DNA of 64,000 nt from Neobacillus drentensis (lineage in GTDB: Bacteria; Bacillota; Bacilli; Bacillales; Cytobacillaceae): contig NZ_CP091110.1 of assembly GCF_021560175.1 (NCBI RefSeq), positions 1,354,001 to 1,418,000 on the forward strand, given 5' to 3'. Of this stretch, positions 36,238 to 46,367 are shown piece by piece. Position 1 is the stretch's first letter. Every line of letters starts with the position of its first letter. The notes beneath the pieces were generated by a model. That model did no database searches and was not told where the DNA came from. It saw nothing but the letters and a program-made list of their open reading frames with translations. The position numbers and the translations under genes are program-made.

Positions 36238-38715
36238 ATGAACAATTTAACTCAACTAAAACATGATTTTAATAATCCCTCTGCAGAATATTCCATTTTT
36301 CCATTTTGGTTTTTAAATGGAAATCTTAACAAAGAGGAGATTTCTAGACAACTGAGAGATTTTAAAGCAAAAGGGGTTTTGGGCGTTGTTGCCCATCCAC
36401 GTATTGGTATTCCAGCGGATATTGAATATTTAGGCCCGAAATTTATGGATCTAATTCGATTTATTATGGAAGAAGCTACAGAATTAGGCATGAAAGTGAT
36501 TATTTATGATGAAGGTATGTATCCATCAGGATCCGCCCATGGTAAGGTGGTCGAAAACAATCCGGAATATGCCGCCCGTGGACTGCGAATGTCGATGCAT
36601 TCGGTATACGGTTTTACACAAATTGAAGAAAGATTGGAAGAATACGAGGAGATTATCCTTGCGGTTGCTGCAAAGGTTACATGGGAATTGAAAATTGATC
36701 CTCTCTCCTGTATTTCATTAGAGGTTGAAAACAATAAAGTTTCATTTGAATCGAAAGATAGGGGAAATTGGTCCATTGTTTTGCTTATTTCTACTTTTTC
36801 AAAAGGAACCATTCGCGGTCTCCATTTTGGGGAAGACGATGGCGAGCCTGGAGCACCGCCAGCAGGAGATTTGTTAAATCCGGAGGCAATGCAAAAGTTT
36901 ATCCGTGTAACCCATGAGGTCTATTATGAACATTTTAAAGAATACTTCGGAAATACCATAACAGCGCTTTTTACAGATGAACCGAGTGTTGTCGGGCGTT
37001 GTGTTGACACGGAAAAAATCAAGCCATGGACTACTGGCTTTATGGAATATTATAAGAACCATGGAAATGATCCCACGGACTTGCTATCACTATGGTTTGA
37101 CGTCGGCAGTGACACAAATGTCAAAAGGAGAAAATTTAAAAAAACAGTTAATAACCGCCTCCAAGAAACGTATTACCGCCCCATCTACGAGTGGTGTGAA
37201 AGTCATGGTATTCAACTGACAGGGCATCCGGAAACAAGCGATGATATTGGATTTTTAAAATATTTTCAGTTGCCTGGCCAGGATCTGGTGTGGAGATGGG
37301 TAGGCCCGGAAGAAGATAAGGGAGTTACAGGGCGTGATAGTACGCTGGGGAAATGTTCCTCTGATGCGGCAAGGCATCGCGGATTGCCTCGTAACGCCAA
37401 TGAATGTTTTGGCTGCTGCGGACCAGATGGACATCAATGGCAATTTTCAGTAGCTGATATGAAATGGTTTGTCGATTGGCTTTTCGTCAGGGGGGTTAAT
37501 AAACTTTATCCCCATGCATTTTATTATTCCATTGAAGGAGAAAGATTAAATGAGCGTGCACCGGACAACGGCCCCCATAACTCGTGGTGGAAATATTATA
37601 AATTGATCGCTGATTATGAAAAACGGATGTCCTGGCTGCTGAGTGATTGTTCAAACGTTACGGATATTGCCATTTTATGTGAAGAGGATCATATTCCCTG
37701 GAAAATTGCTGAGCCGTTATATACGAACCAAATCGAATTTAATTACCTGGAAGAGGATCTGTTTCTACACGATTGTATAATCGAAGAAGGGAAAGTGAAA
37801 ATTCAAAAACAGAATTATCGTGTAATCATGATTGAAAATCTTGAACAACTCGTTTCCAATGAGCTCGTCGATAAACTCAATCTATTTCTTGAAAACGGAG
37901 GTACAGTGATAGTTAATAATCCCGAAAAGAAAAATCTCCCCTTAAAAGGCAATATCGTCCACATTTACAACTATAACAGCGTAATAGAGGCGATCGATCA
38001 TGTAGAATCCCGGGATGTTTATGTAATACCGCTTAATCCGGGGCTACGGGTGACACATATCGTCAAAGAAGGCATTGATTTCTATCTATTGGTAAATGAA
38101 GGCGATCATTCCATTGAGGGAGAATTTGCTCTTAAATGTAAAGGTGCTCTAGAAAAGTGGGATGCATGGAACTCTGTTATAGAACCAATTGAAATTAATA
38201 AAGTGGGTCATGAGTATACAAAATTTAATCTTTCACTAAAACACCGGGAATCCTTAATTATTTCCGTAAATCGGAATGAATCACCAACTTTTGAAAATCC
38301 AAGCAAAAAATCACAACAAGTTATCGATATTAATGTAAACAGTTGGACGATCACAAATCCATTTCGCGATAACGAACCAATCGAAAAATTGGTTCCATTG
38401 ACTGAGTTTGACGATATGAAATATTTTTCCGGTGAATCTATTTATCAAGCGATAGTTACACTAGATTCCATAGATCGTTATAAAAAGGCTGAGTTAGACT
38501 TAGGAGAAGTTTGCGAGCTTGCTGAAGTTATCGTCAATGGAAAAAGAGCAGGTGCCAAGCTCTGGAGTCCATATCTATTTGATATAACACCAAATTTGGA
38601 CACAGATACCTTGAATATAGAAGTAATAGTTACTAACAGTAAGGCAAACGAATATGCCAAGGAATCGGTAAAGTCCGGACTGATTGGCCCTGTAACCTTA
38701 AAGCTTTATCAATAA
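36238..38715 (+). CDS. Alpha-L-rhamnosidase-like glycoside hydrolase (GH106-related)
   Basis: An 825-aa cytoplasmic hydrolase. The N-terminal barrel begins PSAEYSIFPFWFLNGNLNKEEI. Further blocks are VVAHPRIGIPADIEYLGPKF, VIIYDEGMYPSGSAHG, ITALFTDEPSVVG (probable acid) and IQLTGHPE (Glu), then FFVRG-like WLFVRGVNKLYPHAFYYS. The C-terminal domain ending ELDLGEVCELAEVIVNGKRAG is the sugar-binding jelly roll seen in GH106 and GH2 proteins. The pattern fits the GH106 alpha-L-rhamnosidase group, and the locus makes rhamnose release sensible. Exact family membership needs a profile search. Starts a unit with yesU and yesL. Confidence 0.65.
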   Translation: MNNLTQLKHDFNNPSAEYSIFPFWFLNGNLNKEEISRQLRDFKAKGVLGVVAHPRIGIPADIEYLGPKFMDLIRFIMEEATELGMKVIIYDEGMYPSGSAHGKVVENNPEYAARGLRMSMHSVYGFTQIEERLEEYEEIILAVAAKVTWELKIDPLSCISLEVENNKVSFESKDRGNWSIVLLISTFSKGTIRGLHFGEDDGEPGAPPAGDLLNPEAMQKFIRVTHEVYYEHFKEYFGNTITALFTDEPSVVGRCVDTEKIKPWTTGFMEYYKNHGNDPTDLLSLWFDVGSDTNVKRRKFKKTVNNRLQETYYRPIYEWCESHGIQLTGHPETSDDIGFLKYFQLPGQDLVWRWVGPEEDKGVTGRDSTLGKCSSDAARHRGLPRNANECFGCCGPDGHQWQFSVADMKWFVDWLFVRGVNKLYPHAFYYSIEGERLNERAPDNGPHNSWWKYYKLIADYEKRMSWLLSDCSNVTDIAILCEEDHIPWKIAEPLYTNQIEFNYLEEDLFLHDCIIEEGKVKIQKQNYRVIMIENLEQLVSNELVDKLNLFLENGGTVIVNNPEKKNLPLKGNIVHIYNYNSVIEAIDHVESRDVYVIPLNPGLRVTHIVKEGIDFYLLVNEGDHSIEGEFALKCKGALEKWDAWNSVIEPIEINKVGHEYTKFNLSLKHRESLIISVNRNESPTFENPSKKSQQVIDINVNSWTITNPFRDNEPIEKLVPLTEFDDMKYFSGESIYQAIVTLDSIDRYKKAELDLGEVCELAEVIVNGKRAGAKLWSPYLFDITPNLDTDTLNIEVIVTNSKANEYAKESVKSGLIGPVTLKLYQ

Positions 38716-38726
38716 TATGGGGAGTA

Positions 38727-38745
38727 ATGCAAAAAAGTATGGTTG
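38727..38745 (+). promoter_or_regulatory. GCAAAAAAGT motif upstream of yesU
   Basis: ATGCAAAAAAGTATGG, about 90 bases before the yesU start, matches the first half-site at 13845. Confidence 0.4.
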
Positions 38746-38819
38746 TAGGAAAAGTAGTAGAAATTTATATTTTAAGGTAAGTAATTATAAAAAATCATCT
38801 TTAAGGGAGGGCGAGCTTA

Positions 38820-39512
38820 GTGATATTTAAACAATTTGATAAAGGAGAATGCCTCTACGCTAATCCTCTTGCAGTTCAAGAAAATATAGCGGATTGGAAA
38901 TTAGAGGGAAGAGGAAAGATAAGCTTTGAAAATAACCGCTTGCACTTAGAAAATGAACTAGATCCAGTTATTTATGGGGACCGAGCACACTGGGTTTATT
39001 GGTGTCCAGTGGATTTTCCAGACAAAATTATGATCAAATGGGACTTTTACCCTATTAGGGAACCTGGTCTCTGTATGTTCTTTTTCGGGGCGGCAGGAAG
39101 AAATGGAGAAGACCTCTTTGATCCAACATTGCCGGTTAGGAAGGGTCAGTATCCGGAGTACCATTCAGGTGCTATTAATGCACTGCACTTGTCATATTTC
39201 AGGCATAAGTACGCAGATGAGCGTGCGTTTCGCACCTGTAATTTACGGAAAAGTTATGGATTCCACCTGACCGCCATTGGTGCTGACCCACTTCCACCCG
39301 TAGAGGATGCCCTATCACCCTATCATATGAAATTAGTAAAGTATGAAGAGATTGTTCAGTTTTCCATTAATGAATTGGTTGTACTTGAATGGGAAGATGA
39401 CGGACAAACATACGGTCCTATATATGGAGGCGGAAAAATAGGTTTCAGGCAGATGGCGCCAATGAAAGCAGCTTATGCTAATTTAGTTATTCACCAGGCA
39501 ATATTAAATTAG
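38820..39512 (+). CDS. yesU: YesU family protein (DUF1961)
   Basis: A 230-aa cytoplasmic protein closely resembling B. subtilis YesU. Shared blocks include KGECLYANPL, HWVYWCPVDFPDKIMIKWDF, GLCMFFFGAAGRNGEDLFDPTL, YPEYHSGAINALHLSYFRHKYADERAFRTCNLRKS and KIGFRQMAPMKAAYA. The fold is a concanavalin-like beta-sandwich that probably binds or modifies rhamnogalacturonan products; the activity is unproven. GTG start with AAGGGAGGG upstream. Confidence 0.93.
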   Translation: MIFKQFDKGECLYANPLAVQENIADWKLEGRGKISFENNRLHLENELDPVIYGDRAHWVYWCPVDFPDKIMIKWDFYPIREPGLCMFFFGAAGRNGEDLFDPTLPVRKGQYPEYHSGAINALHLSYFRHKYADERAFRTCNLRKSYGFHLTAIGADPLPPVEDALSPYHMKLVKYEEIVQFSINELVVLEWEDDGQTYGPIYGGGKIGFRQMAPMKAAYANLVIHQAILN

Positions 39513-39546
39513 ATTACAGTTATTAGAGACATAGGAGGGATGGAGC

Positions 39547-40209
39547 ATGCAGATGAAAGGGGCAATCGGGGGATTTTACAAACTTTGTGATTGGATCATG
39601 AAGCTTGCCATTATTAATCTCTTATGGATGGTTTTTTCCATTTTTGGTTTAGTTGTTTTTGGGTTTTTTCCTGCAACGGTCGCAATGTTTGTCGTTATCA
39701 GAAAAATGCTAATGGGTGACTTTGATATACCCGTATTTAAAACTTTCCTGGATTCTTTTAAAAAAGACTTTTTTAAAAGTAATCTGCTGGGTCTTATATT
39801 GTTCATACTAGGGTACTTCTTATATGTCGATATTCATTTAATAAGAACCACGGGAGGTTTGCTTACTTTAATCTATTATCCTGCACTAATTATCTGTCTA
39901 GGGTTTGTATTAACTGTATGTTATGCCTTTCCTACTTTTGTCCATTATGATTTGAAAGTACATCAGGTTTTAAAAAGTTCTTTTATTATCATGTTACTGA
40001 ATCCGCTTTCTACAATTTTACTAGGGATCGGGGGGAGTGCGGTCTATCTTTTAATGTCGACAGTACCTGGACTAATCCCATTATTTTGCGGCAGCACGCT
40101 AGCAGTTGTTCTTATGTGGTCTTCTTTCTTTGCCTTTTCAAGAATCGAGAGAGCCGAACGGGCTGCTTCAGGGGCTAGGGAGGCAGCACCGATCAAAAGG
40201 AATATATAA
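39547..40209 (+). CDS. yesL: YesL family membrane protein (DUF624), first copy
   Basis: A 220-aa membrane protein with about five hydrophobic segments. YesL features are GGFYKLCDWIMKLAIINLLWMVFSI, FGFFPATVAMFVVIRKML and TVPGLIPLFCG. Its job is not known, but DUF624 genes usually sit beside carbohydrate importers. A paralogue at 55.9 kb accompanies the YesOPQ-like importer, so each importer has its own YesL. Ribosome site AGGAGGGATGGAG. Confidence 0.88.
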   Translation: MQMKGAIGGFYKLCDWIMKLAIINLLWMVFSIFGLVVFGFFPATVAMFVVIRKMLMGDFDIPVFKTFLDSFKKDFFKSNLLGLILFILGYFLYVDIHLIRTTGGLLTLIYYPALIICLGFVLTVCYAFPTFVHYDLKVHQVLKSSFIIMLLNPLSTILLGIGGSAVYLLMSTVPGLIPLFCGSTLAVVLMWSSFFAFSRIERAERAASGAREAAPIKRNI

Positions 40210-40274
40210 AGGTTTACTTATGGTTATACCTAAATTCATGGAAAGTCAAAGAGCCCTTTAATAAAAGAAAGATT

Positions 40275-40309
40275 AAACTCGGTATGCATGTTGCTGCCGA
40301 GTTTTTTTT
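40275..40309 (+). terminator. Terminator after yesL
   Basis: AAACTCGG and CCGAGTTT arms with a 14-base loop, then T8. Confidence 0.8.
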
Positions 40310-40413
40310 GAAAATATAAAATTTTGAAATTTAAGCGCCTTCATTTTTTTGATAAGTTATGCAATAATAGAACTTATACTATCATGGTTATACTTATGTT
40401 TGGAGTGTTCTTA

Positions 40414-42768
40414 ATGCCATTTAAAAACATTGATATAAATAAAGTAAAACGTCCCCGTTGGAAAGGAAACTTTCATCGCAATAGCTTTGTTCTTATTTTG
40501 CTTATTGCTAGCATTCCGGGACTGATCACTGGTCTAGGTATCTATTGGTTTGGTGTCGGAAAAGTAGAAGATGAGCTTAGTGCATCCAATGACAGCCAAA
40601 TCATTCAACGGGCAAAAAATATGGATGAACAATTTCAATATATAGAGGAATATACAACCCATTGGGTGTTTGAACCTAGATTTGGGGAATCTTTAAAAGA
40701 TATTGATTTTGTTAAGCAGTTTCATGAAACCTACGATATAACCAAAACGTTATCCTTATTGCAGGGAAGCCATAATTTGATAAGTGATGACGAATTGTTT
40801 TTAAATTTGGATAAACCAATCTTATTTAAGCCTCAATACAATATATTAGATGAAAAACAGAAAGTTTTTTATAATAGCTTACTTTCAAAAGGAATGGAAC
40901 ATCATTGGGTAGAGTATTCCCAAAGTAAAGGGAGGAAATCACCAACTCTGGCTTTTGTCAGTCCGATTCCAATAACCACTAAAGACCCATTTGGCGCTTT
41001 AATTGTAACAATTGATCATAATAAAGCACTTCAACTATTAAAGACATTAACCCCTTACGAAAATGGCGCAACTATCCTATTAAATGAAGAAAATAAGGTA
41101 ATACTATCCTCGAACAGTACTAATCAATCTAATTTTATAAATGCCTTAATAGAAGAAATTGGTAAACACAAGCAAAACAGTGGGTCTTTTCCATTTGAGT
41201 TTAATCATATAATGTATTCAATTTCATTTGGTCATTTTACTAGAATTAATTCTAATTGGACTTATGTTTCTGCAGCGCCAATGACATCAATTACAGCACC
41301 AATTGTTTTTGTGTCAAGGTTAATTATTATTATCAGTGCATCCGCTCTTATTTTAGCGATTATTTTGTCATGGTTCACTTCAAGAAAGATATATGCACCT
41401 GTCCGAAAATTAGTCGGAAATTTAGTTGGCAATGAAACAGAAAGATGGAATCATGTCGGTAAAGATGAATTTTCTATTATCGAACAGCGGTGGAATGAAA
41501 TGTCTCAAAAAAGTAATTTGTTGCAAAATCGACTTACTGAACAACTAACAGAACTAAAAAATAGTTTTATCTATCAATTAGTCCAAGGGTATTTTTTTCA
41601 GTATCATGAAGATGATTTACGTCAGCGAATGGAGACATACGGGTGGAATTTAAAAAACCGATCTTTTATTGCTTTGGATCTTCAACTCACTGGATTGACC
41701 GATTCCAAGGAAATTTTCTCCACCAATGATGATGGGTTAGTTACATTCATGGCGACAAATATTATGGAAGATTTTGCAAAGGAAATGTTTGAACAATTTA
41801 ATGTTATTAACTTTTCAGATTTATCTGCAGGGATGTTAGTTATTTATCGTCCTGATCATTCGGCCCGAGAAAAATTGCATCGGTTTGCAAAGAATGTAAC
41901 AGAGGCTGTGAATAGGATTATAAAATTACAGGTAACGATTACAATAAGCGAAAAAACTGAAAGTGTAAAGAAAATACCTTATATTTTTGAAGAAGTAAGG
42001 ACGGGCAAGCGGTTCAGAACTTTTGAAAACATTAACCAGGTTATTGATTTAGAGGAGTACAAAAATAGCAGAAACGATATTGAGTTCCATTATCCATTTG
42101 CAACAGAAAAAGAAATTATTCAAGCTATCCGTATGGGACAACTTGATGAAATTGAAGTGTTGATTAAAAAATTCACCCAGGAATTAACATGTAAAGAAAT
42201 TAGTGAAATCTATATACAACAGGCTGTCATTCAACTATATAGCAGTATTCAGCATGAGATATTACATTCAGGGATCCATCCGAATGACTTATTTGAAGGA
42301 AAAAATATGTTTGAGGAACTCTCTCAAATACGTGATGTTGATAGAATTAATCTATGGTTTATAAATGATGTAATCAGTCCATATATTCAGAAACTAGAAG
42401 GTCGTATGAATATAGAATTAAAGAGAATAATAGAAAAGGTAGTTACAAAAATACATGAGAATTACATGAACGATATTTCTTTAGAAAGTTGTGCGGATGA
42501 AGTGAGTACAAATCCTTATTCTCTTAGTAAAGCATTTAAACAAATTGTTGGGATCAATTTTATTGATTATCTAACCCAACAAAGGATTGAGAAGGCAAAG
42601 GAACTATTGATCCACTCAGATATGAAAATCAATGACATTGCTGAGGGAGTAGGTTACAGGCATAGTTATTTTAATCGGATATTTAAAAAACAAATAGGAA
42701 TTCCACCTAGTCAATTCAGAAAGCTTAACCAAGACACAAATAAATTAATAGTAAAAAATGATGATTAA
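40414..42768 (+). CDS. yesS: Membrane-anchored AraC-family regulator, YesS type
   Basis: One-component regulator that likely senses a sugar outside the membrane and activates pectin genes. 784 aa, compared with 761 for YesS. The first membrane segment is NSFVLILLIASIPGLITGLGIYW (about 20-42), then an extracellular Cache-like sensor (about 45-300), a second segment FVSRLIIIISASALILAIILSWF, a HAMP-like linker and a cytoplasmic middle part. The C-terminal AraC HTH pair covers about 670-775 (SLESCADEVSTNPYSLSKAFKQIVGINFIDYL, INDIAEGVGYRHSYFNRIFKKQIGIPP). The ATG at 40414 follows TGGAG by 8 bases; an upstream frame to 40324 has no site. It is a good candidate to bind the GCAAAAATGT motif. Confidence 0.85.
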   Translation: MPFKNIDINKVKRPRWKGNFHRNSFVLILLIASIPGLITGLGIYWFGVGKVEDELSASNDSQIIQRAKNMDEQFQYIEEYTTHWVFEPRFGESLKDIDFVKQFHETYDITKTLSLLQGSHNLISDDELFLNLDKPILFKPQYNILDEKQKVFYNSLLSKGMEHHWVEYSQSKGRKSPTLAFVSPIPITTKDPFGALIVTIDHNKALQLLKTLTPYENGATILLNEENKVILSSNSTNQSNFINALIEEIGKHKQNSGSFPFEFNHIMYSISFGHFTRINSNWTYVSAAPMTSITAPIVFVSRLIIIISASALILAIILSWFTSRKIYAPVRKLVGNLVGNETERWNHVGKDEFSIIEQRWNEMSQKSNLLQNRLTEQLTELKNSFIYQLVQGYFFQYHEDDLRQRMETYGWNLKNRSFIALDLQLTGLTDSKEIFSTNDDGLVTFMATNIMEDFAKEMFEQFNVINFSDLSAGMLVIYRPDHSAREKLHRFAKNVTEAVNRIIKLQVTITISEKTESVKKIPYIFEEVRTGKRFRTFENINQVIDLEEYKNSRNDIEFHYPFATEKEIIQAIRMGQLDEIEVLIKKFTQELTCKEISEIYIQQAVIQLYSSIQHEILHSGIHPNDLFEGKNMFEELSQIRDVDRINLWFINDVISPYIQKLEGRMNIELKRIIEKVVTKIHENYMNDISLESCADEVSTNPYSLSKAFKQIVGINFIDYLTQQRIEKAKELLIHSDMKINDIAEGVGYRHSYFNRIFKKQIGIPPSQFRKLNQDTNKLIVKNDD

Positions 42769-42794
42769 TTTACGTTAATCATCATTTTTTTTTT
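42755..42794 (+). terminator. Terminator overlapping the yesS stop
   Basis: AAAATGATGATTAA and TTAATCATCATTTT form a 14-bp perfect stem with a TTTACG loop and a T10 run. The stop codon is within the left arm. Confidence 0.9.
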
Positions 42795-42800
42795 GAATAG

Positions 42801-42840
42801 AAAAAAGCCTCCATTGAAAGCTGGATCTAACAATGGAGGT
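42801..42840 (-). terminator. Terminator of the 1038-aa PL11 gene
   Basis: On the minus strand CCTCCATTG and CAATGGAGG form the stem, followed by CTTTTTTCT. Confidence 0.85.
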
Positions 42841-42861
42841 ACAGTTCAACTCATTCTCATT

Positions 42862-45800
42862 TTATTCATTCGAAGCATGACCATTCCAAGCTTTGATTAA
42901 CTGGCTGGCATCCGAAATTAATTTTGTTTTGAGAGCTTCGTTCACCTTAGTTTCTCCACTAAGCTGATTAACAAAAACTCCCATTAGTTTTGCAGCCTGT
43001 TCAGGTCTGTTGATGTCCAATTGATGCTGTGCTTGATCTAAATTATTTTTTAATACCGAAAACGCTGGGTCATTTAGCTCAAGCCCTACCGTATGTTTCA
43101 TCGCTTGCAGATTGGCTGTATAGTCGGCACCCGGTGCTTTTAAATTACCCGCTAGGACAGAATCTTTTCTATCTTCGCCGAGGTAGAAGCCGAGATGAGG
43201 AGGCTGATTATAGCCGCTGTTTTGGAAGCCAATCCCGTTTCGATATAAAGGATCCTGCATGAGCGTATAGATTCTGTATGGTGTAGAAATCGTTGTGCTA
43301 AAAATTCTAAGTTCGGAATCGTCGGTTGTCGGCAGAAGAACTTCTTCACGCCAGTCACCCAGAATATCAGCTTGCAGTGTTGGCGTAGCCTTTGTTCCAT
43401 TATTACTGTGAACGTCTGCAAATTTCTTTAGAAGATCGACTTTACCTGTTATTTCATTGTATTTTGTGATGGAGGTATCATCCAGTAATTCCTGCAATAG
43501 ATCGCCATCCCAATACAGTGCGAAATTAGTCGAAAGTCCAGTAGGTTTTTTCGGTAATTCCACATTACCTTGGACATTATAAACGCCTCCGCCCGTTTCA
43601 GGAGTGGTACCGGCGGCTCCCCAGAATTCATAACCAGGGCTTGAGGTAATGTTAGCCGCTAACCCACGTCCTGCGTCCGTGTAGGCGTAATAAGACATTA
43701 ATGTTTCCCCTGTTGCAGCATCATGCAGCTCCTCAGAAGCAACAGCTGGAATTTCATGTACTTCCATGGCACTAAGTCCTTCGCGGGCAGGATCAAAAGC
43801 ACCTAAATGTTGGGCATCACCATGGGAGCCCTGTTCACGTCCCATCTCGCCATCCATAGCATAAAGAATGCTGCCATCTTGATCGAGTGTTAATGAACCG
43901 GCAACAATTTCATCACAGCCATCATTATCGACGTCGCCAACTGATAGATTGTGGAAGCCTAAGGCACCACCTTTGCCTGCTTTGTCAGAATCAAAGGTCC
44001 ATTCTTGTTTAAGTTTGCCATTCTCAAGAGTATAGGCTGAAAAAGTTGTACGTGCATAATAGCCTCTTCCAAAGATCGCACTTGGATGTTTACCATCCAA
44101 GTATGCCAATCCTGATAGGAATCGGTCAGAACGGTTATACCATGAGTCACCCCAAGAAAGGCCGCCTTCTCCCACTGGGAATGCATAATCAATGGTATCA
44201 ATGACTTTTCCGGTTTCCCCATTGAAAACGGACATATATTCAGGTCCTCCAATGATATGGCCATTCGTGCCAACATATTTTCCATCATCAGCCGGGTTGC
44301 CAATTTCACTGATTACCTTGCTCTTGTCGAACTTTCCGTTTGTCGCTCCGTATGTTTTTGTACCGTCAGCCGTTTTAATCATGAATTCATCTTTGCCGTC
44401 ACCATCGAAATCGGAGATGACAAATTGATTGTAGTGGGCACCGGAAGTAAGGTTATGTCCCATATCCATCCGCCAAAGAAGAGTCCCATCCAATTTATAC
44501 GCATCAAAAATGGTTGGGCCTGTGTAACCAGTAAAAGAACTGTCGATCGCGTTGGATGGGTACCATTTTACAATAACCTCATACTTGCCATCACCGTCTA
44601 TATCGCCTACACCTGAATCATTCACCGAATAGGTATAAGACTCTCCGGTAGGAGTTGTCCCGCCTTCAGGCTTTTGCATTGGGATCGATAAATAATCCTT
44701 ATCGGTTGCTTTTACGTCATTTTTCTCTGTCGATTTGCCATTTATAAGCGTTTCAACCGTGTAAATATAACCTGGGGCACCTTCAGAATCCTTATAGTTT
44801 GTAACCTTTAACGGTTGCTTATTTAATTTTTCTCCATTACGGTAGATATTGAATTTTACATCTTTATTATATTCATCGGCAAGCAAACGCCAGCTAACGA
44901 AATTACCTGCATCTGATTTAAGAGCAATTAAACCCCTGTCAAGAAACTCCGTCTGTCTGTCGGATTCCGAAGGAGTCAGACGATTATAGACATAGATTTT
45001 TGCAGATTTATTAAAGGTGTTGTCGATCCCGTCTGTTTCAGCAAGGGTCCCTTTAAACTCATAGACTCCTGGTTTACTAGGATCCCAAGCTTTATCACCA
45101 ACGTTTTCCCACTTGCTTACTACCACTTCTTTTTTACTATTATCTGCAAGCGTTACTCCAACTGTATTAGGAAGACCGATGGAAGAGATGTCCGTTTTCG
45201 TTTGATTCACATAAACGCGGTGATATGGTAATTTATCTACCAAATAAAGTGTGTTATCTGGAACAGATACATTGGAGACCTCGAAATTATCAAGGAACGT
45301 ATCCCATGTTTCATTATTGCCGGCTGTACGAACCCCGACCAATTTAATAGCTGCGATCGAACCATCAAAGGATGAGCCCTCTAATGAAAAGGTATGGTCT
45401 TCAAGAGGATTACCTTGTTGATCTGCAATATTGGTTGTGACGGAGTTGTTTTTTATATCAAAATGAATGTCAAATTGATACCATGCTTCCGTATTTGAAA
45501 TACTTGATACTACTGTAGGTTGACCTTTTGCAAAATAGCTCAATTTAGAATTATGGGTATCGTTTATTGTAAAGACGATATTACCGGAACTGTCAATAAG
45601 TCTAAACTCGCCGCCATTTTCATCGGGATTAGTGCCTTTATCATTAATCTTGCCTGGATACCAGTCAAATTTCACACGGATATCGCTTCCTTTAACCGCC
45701 GTGGCAAAATTCTTTGTCGCAACACGGCCTCCTTTTTGATCAACGATGCTGTATTCAAGCTTTGGTGTAGTATTTCCACCTACATTATTATTGTTTATGG

Positions 45801-45978
45801 ATACGGTAGCACCCGTTGTGGAAAATCCCCATAGATCATTATTGTCAAAATTCGTACTGGATAACACGTTATAAGGACTAGATGCAGTTTCTGCTACTGC
45901 ATATGGCAGGCTTGAAAAAACAAGACCTACGGTCGCAGCAATCGAAACGATTCGCTGTTTCTTTTTATTTTTTCCCAC
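42862..45978 (-). CDS. Secreted modular rhamnogalacturonan lyase, PL11 with N-terminal binding, Ig-like and C-terminal helical domains
   Basis: Extracellular PL11 lyase of 1038 aa. Signal peptide residues 1-29 (GKNKKKQRIVSIAATVGLVFSSLPYAVA). About 38-240 is a beta-sandwich of the laminin-G/concanavalin kind (FDIHFDIKNNSVTT, FDGSIAAIKLVGVR), probably sugar binding. About 243-332 is a bacterial Ig-like domain (PYHRVYVNQTKTDISS, KPGVYEFKGTLAET). The PL11 propeller runs about 340-940, with VGDIDGDGKYEV, SDFDGDGKDEF, VGDVDNDGCDEI and the late SGYNQPPHLGFYLGED. The last 75 residues form a FIMAH-like helical domain also found on the 857-aa enzyme. It is monocistronic, divergent from the deacetylase unit. 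Confidence 0.88.
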   Translation of the reverse strand: MGKNKKKQRIVSIAATVGLVFSSLPYAVAETASSPYNVLSSTNFDNNDLWGFSTTGATVSINNNNVGGNTTPKLEYSIVDQKGGRVATKNFATAVKGSDIRVKFDWYPGKINDKGTNPDENGGEFRLIDSSGNIVFTINDTHNSKLSYFAKGQPTVVSSISNTEAWYQFDIHFDIKNNSVTTNIADQQGNPLEDHTFSLEGSSFDGSIAAIKLVGVRTAGNNETWDTFLDNFEVSNVSVPDNTLYLVDKLPYHRVYVNQTKTDISSIGLPNTVGVTLADNSKKEVVVSKWENVGDKAWDPSKPGVYEFKGTLAETDGIDNTFNKSAKIYVYNRLTPSESDRQTEFLDRGLIALKSDAGNFVSWRLLADEYNKDVKFNIYRNGEKLNKQPLKVTNYKDSEGAPGYIYTVETLINGKSTEKNDVKATDKDYLSIPMQKPEGGTTPTGESYTYSVNDSGVGDIDGDGKYEVIVKWYPSNAIDSSFTGYTGPTIFDAYKLDGTLLWRMDMGHNLTSGAHYNQFVISDFDGDGKDEFMIKTADGTKTYGATNGKFDKSKVISEIGNPADDGKYVGTNGHIIGGPEYMSVFNGETGKVIDTIDYAFPVGEGGLSWGDSWYNRSDRFLSGLAYLDGKHPSAIFGRGYYARTTFSAYTLENGKLKQEWTFDSDKAGKGGALGFHNLSVGDVDNDGCDEIVAGSLTLDQDGSILYAMDGEMGREQGSHGDAQHLGAFDPAREGLSAMEVHEIPAVASEELHDAATGETLMSYYAYTDAGRGLAANITSSPGYEFWGAAGTTPETGGGVYNVQGNVELPKKPTGLSTNFALYWDGDLLQELLDDTSITKYNEITGKVDLLKKFADVHSNNGTKATPTLQADILGDWREEVLLPTTDDSELRIFSTTISTPYRIYTLMQDPLYRNGIGFQNSGYNQPPHLGFYLGEDRKDSVLAGNLKAPGADYTANLQAMKHTVGLELNDPAFSVLKNNLDQAQHQLDINRPEQAAKLMGVFVNQLSGETKVNEALKTKLISDASQLIKAWNGHASNE

Positions 45979-46345
45979 TTTTCATTTCACTCCTCTGTTT
46001 TTTGCACCATGGATTTTAGTTTTTCATGCTGAAAGTATTCCCTTGAAAAAAATTGAATTTTCCTGTTTTTACTTTTACATGGGACACGTTCACTCTGATG
46101 CATTGGTCAAGCATGTATGTACCTTTTTTAAACCTCATTTGACCGTTACAAAATTCCCCCTTATAGAAAAGCATAAACATGGCTCCAGTTGTTCCTTCGG
46201 ATAAGTTCTCAAATAGAAGTAAGACACTACTTTTTCGGAATAGCACCCGTGTGAGCGTTTACAATTTTGTGTGAAAAAATGTAAAATGCTCTCTTCTATT
46301 TTGAACGTCCTTTAAAACAAGGAATCCATTTTTAGATTATAGTAA
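45979..46345 (-). promoter_or_regulatory. Promoter and long leader of the 1038-aa PL11 gene, with cre-like site
   Basis: Perfect -10 TATAAT on the minus strand at 46336-46341 and a poor -35 (ACGGGT), so the leader is about 350 bases. A cre-like TGTGAGCGTTTACA (13 of 14) lies at 46250-46263, about 70-80 bases into the leader. GCAAAAATGTATGA, the regulon motif, lies just upstream at 46381-46368 (minus). A 76-codon frame in the leader (46246-46016) has no recognisable protein. Confidence 0.55.
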
Positions 46346-46367
46346 CTTCCTTTTGACAACCCGTATA

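Noticed and set aside
46016..46246. 76-codon frame on the minus strand in the leader of the 1038-aa PL11 gene
   Set aside because: No recognisable protein pattern, no good ribosome site, and it overlaps the cre-like and leader region; kept only as part of the leader description.
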